DNA of 64,000 nt from Malaya genurostris (taxonomy: Eukaryota > Arthropoda > Insecta > Diptera > Culicidae): positions 232,455,666 to 232,519,665 of the forward strand of contig NC_080571.1 of the NCBI RefSeq assembly GCF_030247185.1, in the 5' to 3' direction. Both the position numbers and the translations under genes were made by a program. The notes under the pieces are model-generated. The model had not been told where the DNA came from, searched no databases, and was given only the letters and a program-made list of their open reading frames with translations. Below are positions 36,601-47,409 of this stretch, in pieces. Numbering within the stretch: the first letter of the stretch is position 1; each line of letters starts with the position of its first letter.

Positions 36601-36657
36601 TTAAGGTGAATACAAAAAGGATTCATTCACTCCAGGAAGAACGATGAACCCTTCTGA

Positions 36658-38425
36658 CTATAGCTCCTTACCACATTGGGTGAGAAACGAGAGAATATCC
36701 TTCAATTTTAGCTCCGCATACACAGACTCAACCATGTATGGAGAACCAAAAACCCGGATACGTAGCTGCGTCAATGCGGGACAGTTACATATCAGATGAT
36801 ATGAAGTACCATAATCGCATTCACACAAATCACACGAATAATACTCAGCACGTTGAATAGTAGCCATGTGATAATTGAGTTTGCAATGTCCAGTCAGAGC
36901 TCTGGCCAGAATACTTCAATGATACTTGGAGAAATGCAGTAGACACTTTGACATTTTCAGATTTAAATCTGGTAGAAATGCTTTTGTCTGAGCGCAAGTT
37001 TGCAAGCTGTGCCAGTAGCTGGCATGTTTGGATGCAGCCCAAGAACGTATCTTGTGCGTTATCCAACTAGTTGAAAGTGGTAAAGCTGGTTCAGGACCAA
37101 CGAAATCATTCGTTGCACCAGCTCTAGCCAACTCATCAGCCCATTCATTTCCAGTAATACCAGAATGGCCGGGTACCCATAAGAAGTAAACAGCATTTGA
37201 AATGCTGAGGTCTTCAATTTGAGTTCGACATGCGATCACTAGATTCGACCGTGAGTCATTCGAACTGAGTGCTTTTAAGGCTGCCTGACTGTCGGAACAA
37301 AAATAAATACGTTTACCACAAATCCTCTGCTGAAGTGCCGATTGTACTCCACACAGAATCGCGTAGATTTCTGCTTGGAACACAGTACAGTATCTACCAA
37401 GGGAATGAGACTGCTCTAGCCTCATTTCACGACAGTAGACACCAGTACCAGCACGACCATTCAACAGAGAACCGTCCGTATAATAAACTATGTGTTCATC
37501 AAGTTGTCGTTCCAGACAACCAGACAACCATTCCTAACGAAGAGGATAGCTCACATTGAATGTTTTAAAAGGAAAACTGCATGTGAGAGTTAGGTCACTA
37601 GGAGCGAGTAAATACTCATCCCACGTAACCATTTGAGACCACAAGCGAGTGTGGCTGGTAGCATAATCTAATGGGTTACTGTTCCAAAGCCCTGTAACCC
37701 TAAGACGGTATGCACAAGATAATGCTTCTTGTTTTAGGAACACATGTAGTGGTTTAATGCACAGTAGCGCCTCTAGAGCAGCAGTAGGAGTTGTCGTGAA
37801 TGCTCCTGTCATCGCCATTAGGACCATCCTTTGGAGATGATTTAGCTTTGACTGAACTGTCGCGACTTCTCCTTTCTGCCACCATACAAGACATCCATAT
37901 GCTAAAATTGGTCTAACGATAGTTGTGTAGATCCAATGAATATATCTGGGTTTGAGTCCCCATGATTTTCCAAAAGCTCGTCTGCATTGGCCGAAAGCCA
38001 TGCAAGCTCTTTTAATCCTGAAATCAATGTGAGCAGACCAATTCAGTTTTGAGTCAAGAATAACCCCGACGTATTTAACTTGATCGACCACAGTGACCCC
38101 TGAACCAAAGAACTGCAACGGACGAGCTCCTGTAATTATCCTACGATGAGTGAAAAGCACCATTGATGTTTTGCCCGGATTTACAGATAATCCAAACCTG
38201 ACAACACCATTGTTCAACAGATCGCAGGGCTTGCTGCATTAAATCAAAGAGAGTGTTAATGCTTATACCGGTCATCAATATATGATAATCGTCGGCAAAA
38301 CCATAAGTCGGAAATCCAAGGTTATTAAGTTTCCTTAACAAACTATCAGCGACTAGGTTCCATAAAAGTGGGGATAGTACACCACCTTGAGGAAAAATCC
38401 AAGATATTCCGTTTACGACTGCAAT
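36658..38425 (-). pseudogene. LOA-type RT and RNase H remnant
   Basis: From 38425 downward the frame opens at RT motif 4, NGISWIFPQGGVLSPLLWN, then GFADDYHILMTG with the catalytic ADD (about 38285). After a frameshift near 38210 comes GLSVNPGKTSMVLFTHRR and the thumb region VDQVKYVGVILDSKLNWSAH (38217-37534). A stop near 37534 precedes the RNase H (37527-36916): YYTDGSLLNGRAGTG, FQAEIYAI, FCSDSQAALKAL and WVPGHSGITGNEWADELA. A further frame break near 36930 leads to the C-terminal cysteine motif CDLCECDYGTSYHLICNCP (36867-36658). The missing 5' half and the frame breaks make it nonfunctional. Confidence 0.85.
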
Positions 38426-38750
38426 GTTTAACCTCCTGCAGCCATTCAGCCATCGGCACGGAAATACACCTTGACTTAGGAGTTCCTATTTTTGTGGCCT
38501 TTTACGACATGGAACAGGAAACCAGTGGATCAATTCTTGGTAAAAAATAATTCCGCCGGATGCCACACGGCTTACCTGTTTGGTGGACTTATACCACCGG
38601 TACAGGTGGACCGTAGCGTTATTCTTAGCCAGTTGGGAAACCGCTACCGACACTACACGGCTATCTAGGCTGCTCAGAGAGGGAAGTTAACATTGATGGT
38701 GAACTTCCATGGATGGCCGAGCAGCCGAACTTGGTCCAACTAAATATAAT

Positions 38751-38849
38751 GCACTTCCGCCTGACATGCGAGGAATAAGCAATCGTGCCACATTTGCGGC
38801 TAGACTAAAGTACCATTTTAAGCACAGACTGAACGAGATATTTAGCTAA
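38751..38849 (+). CDS. ORF2 C-terminal segment beyond the LOA insertion
   Basis: After the second copy of the 20-bp duplication the CR1/L2-type frame resumes at ALPPDMRGISNRATFAARLK and ends FSstop at 38847-38849. This is the usual C-terminus of such ORF2 proteins, so the undisturbed protein would have been about 965 residues. The segment can no longer be translated with the main part. Confidence 0.85.
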   Translation, partial: ALPPDMRGISNRATFAARLKYHFKHRLNEIFS

Positions 38850-39194
38850 TTTAGTTTTTTGTTTTATAATGTAATGTATTTATCGTCAACAGTATTTCAT
38901 ATTAATAACTAATTACCTAATTTAATTTGTACTTTCTTTCCAACATAGCGTAGTAATTAAATTGTGGATCCCTTAAAAGGAAATCTTTTCCACTGGGATT
39001 CCACTTTAATAAATTGCACATCAAACCATGAATAAATAGAATCTCAGCGGACTTTGAATCAAAATTAAATTTGTATTTCTAGTATTATTATTGCCAGTGT
39101 CTATTTGTTTCTTGTTTTTCCGCTGAGACTAGTTGCGTCCACTACCAGGGGGCTTCAAATTGAAGCTTTTTGGTGTGGGGGAGTGTGGTGGGCA

Positions 39195-39222
39195 AAAAAA
39201 AAAAAAAAAAAAAAAAAAAAAC
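39195..39222. repeat. Poly-A run
   Basis: An A-run of about 28 bases after GTGTGGTGGGC. It may be the tail of a small decayed retroposed fragment (39130-39222, plus), but no parent sequence is recognisable. Confidence 0.6.
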
Positions 39223-39589
39223 TTACTACAGATCTCCTCCATGATTACCCTGAGTAGTGTATCTGTGCTTTTCAAAAAATATCGATTCCCACCTTTGGTA
39301 CATGTGCCAAACTTGGTGACGATTCGTTTAGTTGTTTCGTAGTTATGCTGAAACTTAAATACACTCGCGTTCATAGACAGATAAAGATTATTTTCCCATG
39401 GCTCTTTGAATTCACCGGCAAAATGGAACCAGATCCTTTGAAATTATTCAAAGAAAAATACGACCTTGAAATATTTGCCACTCTCTTGTTTTATAAAAAA
39501 TGAGGGATTTAAATTTATTTTCAAAAACCCCTCCTTCTAGTCTAAATGTCGACTCTATTCAAATTTCGTCATTGACTCTCTCCCCTCAT

Positions 39590-40740
39590 GTTAAGGACAC
39601 TTCCTACACACTTTCCCCCCTGAAAATATCCTAATGATCATTTCTGAAGAGCAAGAAGTATCTGTGCCAAATTTGATAGCAATCCGTTCAGTATTTCCGG
39701 AGTTGCGCCGTTACAAACACTACATCCCCTTTATAGAGGAACGTACTACATCCACCCCACACGAATACCCTAAGTTGCACAAAAAGTTGTTAAGGACACT
39801 TGCTACGCTCCCTCCCCCCATGGAAATATTCTTATAACCATATCTGAAGAGCAAGAAGTACATTTACCAGGTTTAATAGCAATCCGTTAAGTAGTTTTGA
39901 AGCTATGGCATTACAAACATTACACCCCCCTTTTTAAAGGCACTTGATGCATCCATCCCCCATTAAACTATATCTACGGTATGCAAAATGTTTCTAAGAT
40001 CTTCAAAAAATATATCGGTTTTCATCAAGTTATATGATTTTTTTCATGACCCCTTCTTGGTTATGACACTTGCTACGCTCCCTCCCCCCATAAAAAATAC
40101 GCTTATGACCATCTCTGAAGAGCAAGAAGTACATGTGCCAAGTTTGATAGCAATCCGTTCAGTAATTCCGGAGTTATGCCATTACAAATATCACACCCCC
40201 CTTTTTAAAGGCACTTGCTACATCCACCCCCCATATAATAATATCTAATATATGCAAAATGTTTCTATGGTCTTAAAAAAGTATCGATTCTCGTCAAATT
40301 AGACAAATTTTTTCATGAGCTCCCCTGTTAAGAACACTTGCTACGCTCCCTTCCCCCATAGAAATACGCTTATGATCATCTCAGAAGGGCAAGAAGTATC
40401 TGTGCCAAGTTTGGTGGAAATCCGTTCAGTAGTTTCGGAATTAGGCCGTTTTAAACATTACACCCCCCTATTTAAAGGCACTTGCTACATCCACCCCCCA
40501 TATAGTCATATCTAAGGTATGCAAAATGGTTCTACGGTCTTCAAAACGTATCGATTCTTGTCAAGTTATATGAACTTTTCCCTGACCCCCCCCTTGTTCA
40601 TGGCACTTGCTACGCTCCCTCCCATATAAATATACTCCCTAAACCATCTCTGAAATACAAGAAGTACCTGTGCCAAGTTTGGTGGCAATCCGTTCAGTAG
40701 TTCCGAAGTTATCGCGTTACAAACATACAAACTTACATCC
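39590..40740. repeat. Tandem array of about 269-bp units in the Helitron 5' end
   Basis: TGCTACGCTC occurs at 39801, 40071, 40339 and 40609, a period of 268-270 bp. AGCAAGAAGTA or a variant follows each. Units share CCAAGTTTG(A/G)TAGCAATCCGT, TCAGTAGTTCCGGAGTTATG and CACTTGCTACATCCACCCC. The last unit runs straight into the Helitron 5' terminus (CATTTATATATATAGA), so the array is a multiplied subterminal part of that element. Confidence 0.85.
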
Positions 40741-40755
40741 ATTTATATATATAGA

Positions 40756-41537
40756 TTTGGTTATTACCATTAAGACATTTGCTTCCGCAACTTTGTGATT
40801 TTTGTGTATGGAAAATTGTAAGCCCACTTGTATTGTGTAATGGGGAAAAGGAACTTATATACTCACTTACTAACAAATCCAGAGAACGAATCGATTCAAT
40901 TGAACATTGCATCGATTTTTGTCGGAATTTGCTTAAAATATTATGTGACATTATATCTAATGGTTCTATATTTGTGATACACCATTGAACATGTATAAGA
41001 AACGTCACATCACAGATACGTAATGGTGTCAAAAATTTAATTCTATCATAAATGTTCTACTAAACACTCAGACCCTGTTAATTAGTGACAATGGTTACCT
41101 AGCCAAGTGAGTTAAATAGGTTTTTAAAGTTTAGAAAGAAAATTGTAGGAGTATCCAAAGAAAAAATGCAAGGACTTTAGTAAAAATACGGAGGGAAATT
41201 TAAAAGAAAATTAAAAAAAGTTGTATAGTATCCAAAACGTAAAAACCTTGGAATGTTATAACCTTCACTTAAAACTAGCAAAACAATAACCCCAAGGTTT
41301 TGAAAGATTTCTAACCAAAGTAAAATTAGCTGAGCATTGTGAATCTGAACGAAAACGAATTCTCATTTATGAGAAATTCAAAAATTTGCTTGCCCAAAAC
41401 CGTATAATGCAACCCTCAAAACTTCCGATCAACGTTGGTGAATGCCGAAAATTTGGCAGAAGCTGCTCGATATTTATCTATATTGTATTCAACATTTTCA
41501 ATCCGGTAGAAGATGCTACAAGAATTCGAGTCTCTCA
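40756..41537. other. No recognisable gene
   Basis: AT-rich sequence with overlapping opposite-strand short frames (40733-41032) and no recognisable domain or repeat. Confidence 0.45.
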
Positions 41538-42155
41538 ATGCATGAACCTCGAGAGAATTTTTCTACATTTCTTCGCTCCACTTCATACTCTGAGTATTTC
41601 ACGGCCCTTGAAAAATTACAGTCTGATAATGATTGGTGCTGTGTGGATTTTCCAAGAGTAAATCGCAAGTTGACAATTATCGCAGAAAATCGAACCGATG
41701 ATTCGACTTGATGATTCTCATACTAGGTTGCAATATTTCAAAATCCTTGTGTGGAGCATTCACATACATTTTCATAGACACAACTTAAAAAAACCACTCT
41801 TAATCCACCTAGTGGTGTGATAATATCTTTTTTTTTCTTTCATAACAGTCTCATGAAAATATATTTCATACTTTTATTCAATAATTTCGGACACTAATTT
41901 TGACACCAATTTATTCAAATTGTTCGAGTAGTTCACAAAAGCAGGCTTCAGTGTTTATGTCACACAGTCAGCATCATTTTTCCAAACTAGTGCTTGACAT
42001 TAGCGGTGCCAATTTGTATTAGAAGAGTGATGCTAATCTAAAAAACCCTTCTTAGTCCACTTAGTGGAATTTTAATATATCTTGAAAAAACAGACAGGCC
42101 ATCGAGAGAAATCCGCTCTCGCATTGGTGTCTATTTTATGTTAAAAGAACCATGC
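41538..42155. repeat. Dispersed repeat B, copy 1, left part
   Basis: Matches 51293-51745 in the same orientation: CTCAATGCATGAACC, GAGTATTTCACGGCCCTT and GTGTGGAGCATTCACA, then a CCATTCTGTGTTAAA-like stretch and GAACCATGCCG. It contains an extra family A-like insertion (about 41790-42060, TCCACCTAGTGGTGTGATAA to GTCCACTTAGTGGAATTTTA). It resumes at 44108-44240 after family A copy d. Confidence 0.65.
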
Positions 42156-44108
42156 CGTTTTACCTTTTTTTATAAGTATAAAAAATAGGTATAGAATTCG
42201 CTCAAACTTTTGAAAAATTTTCCGAGGCCCGGAGGGCCGAATGTTATATACCAATCGATTCAGCTTGCCGAACTGAGCAAATGTCCGTGTGTGTCTGTGT
42301 GTGTGTATGTGTGTGTTGTCAACTAAGAGGTCGAGATCTCAGAGATGGCTGGACCGATTTTGATCAAACTAGTCGCAAATGAAAGGTCTCCCCGTCACCC
42401 AGAACGCTATTGAATGGTTTTGAGATCGGATGTTTACTTTTTGAGTTAAACAAAGTTTTATGTCAAAATGTTCAGTTTTTTGACAGTATCTGTCACAATT
42501 GACCTTGAAAACAGAATATATTTTTAGACTTACATTCCACACGGTAATACCTTTCCAAAAAGCCATAGATTGTGAAAATCCGTCCATTTTCAACGAAGAT
42601 ATCGAAATTTTTGTGTAAGCGACTTTTTCCCCTATTCCAGCAGTAGAAGTTCTGAGCGCTGTCTGGCAAACAAATGCTTGGGAGCAACATAAAACACGTT
42701 TTTTTATACTGTTACATACATTTGTTTCTAAGTACCCAAAAGATTGTGTTCAGACATCCTTTTTCATGATATTTTGCCTCGGACCGATTTTAGCACGGTT
42801 CGTTTTTGGCAACATAATCATTCAAATATGCCATATGTAAACCAGATGATGGCAGCATTTTCGAGTTGAAAGCAATTCCATAATTATATTGATTTAAACT
42901 ACTTACAGCAACAAATGCTGGAAGAACATAACAGCCATATACCATTCGAATCAGTTCGTCGAGATCAGCAAATGCGTGTGTGACAAATAATTTCACTCAA
43001 TTTTTTTCGGAGATGACTTAACCGTTTTCTACAAACCCAGATTCATATAAAAAGTCGTATGCTCCCAAACAAGGTTCCTGAATTATGTTTGGTTCCGACC
43101 TCTGGTTCCGGAGCTACAGGATGATATGTTAAACGAAATTGAAACTGTGTAGCTCATTTTTCTCGTAGATGGATTAACCGATCTAAGATTTAAATGAAAT
43201 CTAAGAATCATCGAAGATTCAAATGAAAAGTTTTAAGATTCTATGAAACATCTTGTTTTTTTTAGAGTCAGATCCAACTTCCGGAGATACAGGGTGATTA
43301 GTATAAAATGTCTATTTCACGTAAATTAATCAGGTTTATCGGGTTTGCAGATTTGGATAGTCGACAACCAAATAAACGTATTTCATTTTTGGTTGTATTC
43401 AGTTTTCGTTTCGGAAGGCACCCAAAAATTTAATTCGCACTACGATTCCTCAAAGATGTCTACATTGATTTTCAAACATTTTGAAACAAATGTAAACTAT
43501 ACAGCTACTCAGGTGAATTTGTCTGACTTCGGCTACACCGAATTTCGAATTCCGGTTCCAGTATCGAATCGTTTCTCAAAGCTCAATCGTTTTCTCAAAA
43601 AAAGCCAAATCGAGTTTCAGAAACAAAAGTTCAAATTAAAATAAATCCAATTTTATCCAATTTTGACTTCCGATTCTGGAATTGTAGGATGATGAGTTTT
43701 TAAAATTCAAAGCGATATAGAAGATGACAATCCCGAAAAACTTTAAAGTTGGACTCAAAAATATTGCAATTTATTCGTCATATCGCCATACGAATCGGTT
43801 TATGTTATGCTGGTTCCTGAATACCGGCTCTGGAAGTACCTTAAATTACCCTAAACTCTAAAGTGGAAATTACTTTGACATGTCATGGAATGTTTAATCG
43901 ATTGTTACACTTTCAAATTCAAATTCGATCCGATTTGCAGTTTAGACATTACAGAGTAATGAGTGTTTAAAATCTCAAATTGCCACTTAAAACGACGGAC
44001 ATTAGAATAATGTCATGAAAACTGAAACACCGAAGAATATTCATGCAAAAACACATGCGGATATATAAAAAATAGGTATCATCTCACTGCTAGGTGGATT
44101 AAGCACGT
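42156..44108 (-). repeat. Repeat family A copy d, complete
   Basis: Ends are set by comparison with repeat B at 51293-51860, where GAACCATGCCGG joins directly to TTTTTTGTTGCTGAGATGAT. Here about 1.95 kb lies between the equivalent points. The plus-strand left end is TTTTACCTTTTTTATAAG and the right end CTAGGTGGATTAAGCACG. Inner motifs are CCGAGGCCCGGAGGGCCGAA, a GT run (42290-42318), GGTCGAGATCTCAGAGATGG, GACTTCCGATTCTGGAATTG-type sequence and CAAAGCTCAATCGTTTTCTC. It is the inverted counterpart of copy b and serves as its empty-site reference. Noncoding. Confidence 0.75.
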
Positions 44109-44240
44109 TTTTTGTTACTGCAATGATATCCGTCTCTCTTTGATGGCACTGATTGAATCGTGTAAAGAGTTGCTAGTCAGCGTTCTTTGATACGACAAAA
44201 ACCATTCTTGCTTCCGATACAGTTCTCAGAGAATTTCTTA
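44108..44240. repeat. Dispersed repeat B, copy 1, right part
   Basis: GATATCCGTCTCTCTTTGAT, TGGCACTGATTGAATCGTGT and GCGTTCTTTGATACGA match 51750-51860. This is the continuation of repeat B interrupted by family A copy d. Confidence 0.65.
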
Positions 44241-44299
44241 GTCAATCGTTCATCTCAAGATTTCACAAACGAACAAACAAATCTTCTCAAAGTTCTAAA

Positions 44300-44985
44300 T
44301 AACTGTAACCTTTCTTTTTCAAAAATAAATGATGACATAATTATTGTAGCTGAGTAGAGTTCCGTTTTTTAGTAGATCTATCCCCAATACGCAAGAGTTC
44401 GCTACTCAACTTCTGAACTAAAGTGAAATTGAAGATGACGAAATAATGGTATCTTTCGATGTAACCGCCTTATTCTCAAGTGTACCGGTGAAGGACTCAA
44501 TCAATCTGTTGGAAGATTGGTTACTTCAACAAAAGAGTAGTAGTTTATGGAAATGTTAATAAGGTCCTATCTTAAACTAACTCGACTTTGCATGGATGTA
44601 AATTTAGAGGTTAATTTTATAAACAATTACAAGGGGCCCCAATGGGTAATCCGCTCTCCCCGTTTTTATGCGAACTATTTATGGCAAACCTCGAAGAACT
44701 TTTGAATAAACAGGGATTTTTACCAAATCGCTGGTGGAGATACGTTGATGATATATGTTGCATCACCAAACGAAATGATTTATCAATTTTCTTAGACATA
44801 AATAATAATTCACATAAAAATATTGAAGATAGAGAAGGACAACAGCTTACCTTTTTTAGATATTCTCATTGTCAGAAAGGCAAAATCTTTAACTTTCGAA
44901 ATATATAGGAAGCCAACCAATACGTCATACCAAACACTTCCAATCATTCTCACCAACACAAAATGACAGCATTTACAATTCTAAT
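44300..44985 (+). pseudogene. Penelope-like element reverse transcriptase fragment
   Basis: Fragments in several frames match the telomerase-related RT of Penelope-like elements. VSFDVTALFSSVPVKDSINL followed by EDWLLQQK lies at 44410-44535. GNPLSPFLCELFMANLEELL and RWWRYVDDICCITKR with catalytic YVDD fall at 44642-44790. An LPFLDILIV-like segment and IYRKPTNTSY follow to about 44935. Stops and frameshifts separate the pieces, the N-terminus is lost, and the GIY-YIG endonuclease that normally follows is absent because the fragment stops near 44985 against a Jockey-type piece. Penelope-like elements are also known to carry hammerhead ribozymes, but none is seen next to this copy. Confidence 0.8.
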
Positions 44986-45330
44986 AGCTAACCTAAAGAA
45001 TACGATCCGTTAAATAATTTTGAATCATTTGAATCAAATAAACAGGGAACTGGAAGTCGAACATTCTTGATATTGAACCTTTGTGCCAAACACTGTCGAA
45101 TGCTTTTTCTATGTCTAGAAAAGCAACTTGATTTGTTGATGATATGTTGAATGTTCGTGACGAAACCCAAACTGCTCCGGTAAAAAATTGAGCTCTCATT
45201 TATATGAGACATCATTCTCAACAAGATATTCTTTTCAAAAGATTTACTGATAGAAGAAAGTGAACTAATTGGTCGATAACTTCACTTGATTTTACCTATT
45301 GCCAGTACCACGCACATTGAAGTAATCACT
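44986..45330 (-). pseudogene. Jockey-type reverse transcriptase fragment
   Basis: On the minus strand from about 45300: a SYRPISSLSSISKSFEKNIL-like segment, LLRMMSHINESSIF and, after a frame change, VAFLDIEKAFDSVWHKG and FPVYLIQMIQNYLTDR. These are RT motifs 1 to 3 of Jockey-clade elements. Catalytic xADD and everything after it are missing, because the fragment abuts the Penelope-like piece in opposite orientation at about 44986. Confidence 0.75.
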
Positions 45331-45399
45331 GTAGTGAAAAAAAATATTTTCCCCAACAACATTTTGGTAATTTGATGATCAGCAAAAAGCTTATCTAAA

Positions 45400-46440
45400 T
45401 ACATTCACTTCACTTGGTTTTCACCATGTAGGGCATAATCAATAGATAAAATAAGTTACACGGATTTATACTGATTTTTTCTCCTCTGCCACTAGTTGGA
45501 ATACGGAAATTCAGTGCGCACAATCTGGCATCGCTGCTGGGAATTGGATACCTCGGGACCGCCAATCCGTCATTATTGCCTAGAAGTGCCAAAACAGCAA
45601 CAACACAAATGGGGTGATTGAACGCGTTATGGAGTTACCCCGTGTCAGTTCCGTGATTTCAATAAGTTTAGAGCCGCTCAAGCCGAACAAACGCTTCAAC
45701 AATTAGCAATAAAACAAACCCGTTTAGGCTAGTTTCGGATAATGCAATATCGATAAATCAGAGCCATTTGTTCGGATCGGGAAATGAAGTATGCCTTCAA
45801 CAGCCGAACGAAACTGTGGCTGGCTTCGCACAATCATCGGTTCCAATGTGGTTACCATGCCTTGCCATTATTTATTTGCCACTGAACGACTAAACCATTA
45901 AATTGAGTGTCCTTCTGGTCTGTTTATGCTTCGATCATTATTGTTTAGAATTTGTTCATTTCGTTATCAGGATAATAACGTGTTAGATTAAACAAACCAT
46001 GCAAAACAAACGGACACATTTGTTGGTTTAGTTAATTGTTCGCAAACTAAAATGGCTCTCATTCACTCGAGCATGATCCTATTCACAATATAATCCAATC
46101 CAATCACGGTGTTCAATCCAACAAATTGATCGTGTCTAATATCTTGTTACCCACTCCGGTTAACCACGGAACGGCACTAATAAAGTTTTAGCAATTATTG
46201 GTTTGAATATCGGTCACTGAAATCGTTCGTGTGGGTGAGAAGGAGAAGGGGGAGCCCTGTCAGACAGAGAGGAACTCATTAGGTTCTTCACAGTGCTAAA
46301 TTGCAATTGCTGCCGGACATTTGCGAAAATATGGATGTTATTTTAGCACTAAAATTAGATCGAATTTAGTTGATGAGCAATAATCGAGTTTAAAGTGATT
46401 TTCATTAGTCAGTAATTTTGAACCATCGCAGACACGTTTT
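45400..46440. other. Low-copy region without recognised gene
   Basis: About 1 kb of more balanced composition, lacking the repeats seen elsewhere in the window. No long reading frame or splice-bounded exon stands out. Possibly host intronic DNA. Confidence 0.45.
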
Positions 46441-47107
46441 GTGTTTTACCTTTTTTATAAAAATATGAAAAAGGTATAGAATTTGCTCAAACTTCCGAAA
46501 AATTTTCCGAGACCCGGAGGTCTGTATGTGTGTCGCAAATGAAAGACCTTCTCCTAGCGAGAAGCTGAACGCTATTGAATGATTTTTGAGATCGAATGTT
46601 TACTTTTCGAGTTATACGAAGTTTCATGTCAAAATTTTAAGTTTTATGACAACATTTGTCACATTTTTCCTTGTGAACAAAATATGTTTTGATACTCAGA
46701 TTTCACATAGCTATCCAACAAGCCACAGATGGTTCAAAATCGTCAATTTTTAACGTTTCTTATTTTTAACGATTTTTCCCCAATTCCAACACTAAAAGTT
46801 TTGAGCGCTGTATGACAAAGCCATATTTGGGAGCGATTTTATAAACAAAAATTCAACTTAAAAGGTTTATGGTCCCATACAGAATTGGTAAATTTTATCC
46901 GCTTCAAAGTTTCGATTTCGGAATTACAGAGAGATGAGTTTTTAAAACTCAAACCGTCATAGAAGATGACGATACCAAAAAATCTTCAAAGTTGGGCTTA
47001 AAACTATTTATTCGTCATATTAATTCATGGCCATATCAACTGGGCCCGGAAATTCATGCAAAAACACATGCGGATAGATAGAAAAGGTATCATCCCACTG
47101 CTAGGAC
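46441..47107 (-). repeat. Repeat family A copy e, internally shortened
   Basis: Begins TTTTACCTTTTTTATAAAAA and CCGAGACCCGGAGG like copy d and ends GGTATCATCCCACTGCTAGG, but is only about 670 bp because the GT tract and much of the centre are missing. The right end is cut off at GCTAGG by the start of the I-type fragment. Confidence 0.65.
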
Positions 47108-47409
47108 AGTACGCAGTGCATGGAATCCCGGATCAGCTACCCACGATGGAAATCTATTTTATTTTCAAGTAAGTTCAGGTATATTGACTCTGAGAAAATG
47201 GTTTGCATGGACGGATCACGAATTGGAGAGGCTACTAGGTTTGGCATGTTGGAGGCAGTTTATTATAGCTTGAGTGTAATCGTCACATCATCTCCAACCA
47301 TAGACCGTCTGAGTGCAATTGAAGCCTTTCGCTCAAACATGGCTGGAAAAAATAATCCGTTTTTTTTGGAAAATCTAGGACAGTGCCTGAACGACACATA
47401 TCTATTCTA
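47108..47409 (+). pseudogene. I-type RNase H fragment, left part
   Basis: GIPDQLPTMEI-like sequence, FSSKFRYIDSEKMVCMDGSR and SLSVIVTSS, then LSAIEAFRSNMAGK and QCLND match the RNase H of the ORF at 7141-10253, whose catalytic YTDGS appears here as CMDGS. Small deletions have removed the AELAAVH segment. The match stops at the TC of the Helitron-like insertion (47410) and resumes at 52240. Confidence 0.82.

Larger units (their letters stand above)
36155..38730 (-). mobile_element. Internally deleted LOA-type retrotransposon, 20-bp TSD
   Basis: TTGGTCCAACTAAATATAAT occurs at 36135-36154 and again at 38731-38750, a perfect 20-bp target duplication bounding a 2,576-bp minus-strand insertion. 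From its 5' end (38730) the element has what looks like its own leader (to about 38430), then joins directly to the RT catalytic region, so ORF1, the endonuclease and the first half of RT are deleted while both ends remain. The RT-RNase H order and sequence style fit the LOA clade (Lian-like). It disrupts the CR1/L2-type ORF2. Confidence 0.82.
31215..39050 (+). mobile_element. CR1/L2-type retrotransposon, split by an insertion
   Basis: A GC-rich 5' leader (about 31.2-32.2 kb) is followed by ORF1, ORF2 and a 3' UTR ending in a short AATAAATAGA-type tail near 39045. Two ORFs, a PHD-type finger in ORF1, an endonuclease plus RT in ORF2 and no RNase H fit the CR1/L2 group. The only visible damage to ORF2 is the LOA-type insertion at 36155-38730; both parts are otherwise open, so the element was young when it was hit. 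The 5' boundary is approximate and no target duplication was found. Confidence 0.8.
30299..40755 (-). mobile_element. Helitron-like element with nested retrotransposons
   Basis: On the minus strand the block begins TCTATATATATAAATGG (from 40755) and ends with a short imperfect hairpin (CCGAGCAACGCCGGG) followed by TTCAGCTAGT (to 30299). TC at the 5' end and a hairpin with CTAG(T) at the 3' end are Helitron hallmarks. The flanking bases are A before TC and T after the end, as expected for insertion between A and T. Without the nested retrotransposon the element is roughly 2.6 kb and shows no Rep/helicase frame, so it is nonautonomous. I infer that both ends belong to the same element; other Helitron ends could in principle have been combined. 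Confidence 0.62.

Noticed and set aside
39590..40740. CRISPR-like regular repeats
   Set aside because: Units of about 269 bp with continuous similarity are a tandem array within a Helitron end in eukaryotic DNA, not short repeats with unique spacers.
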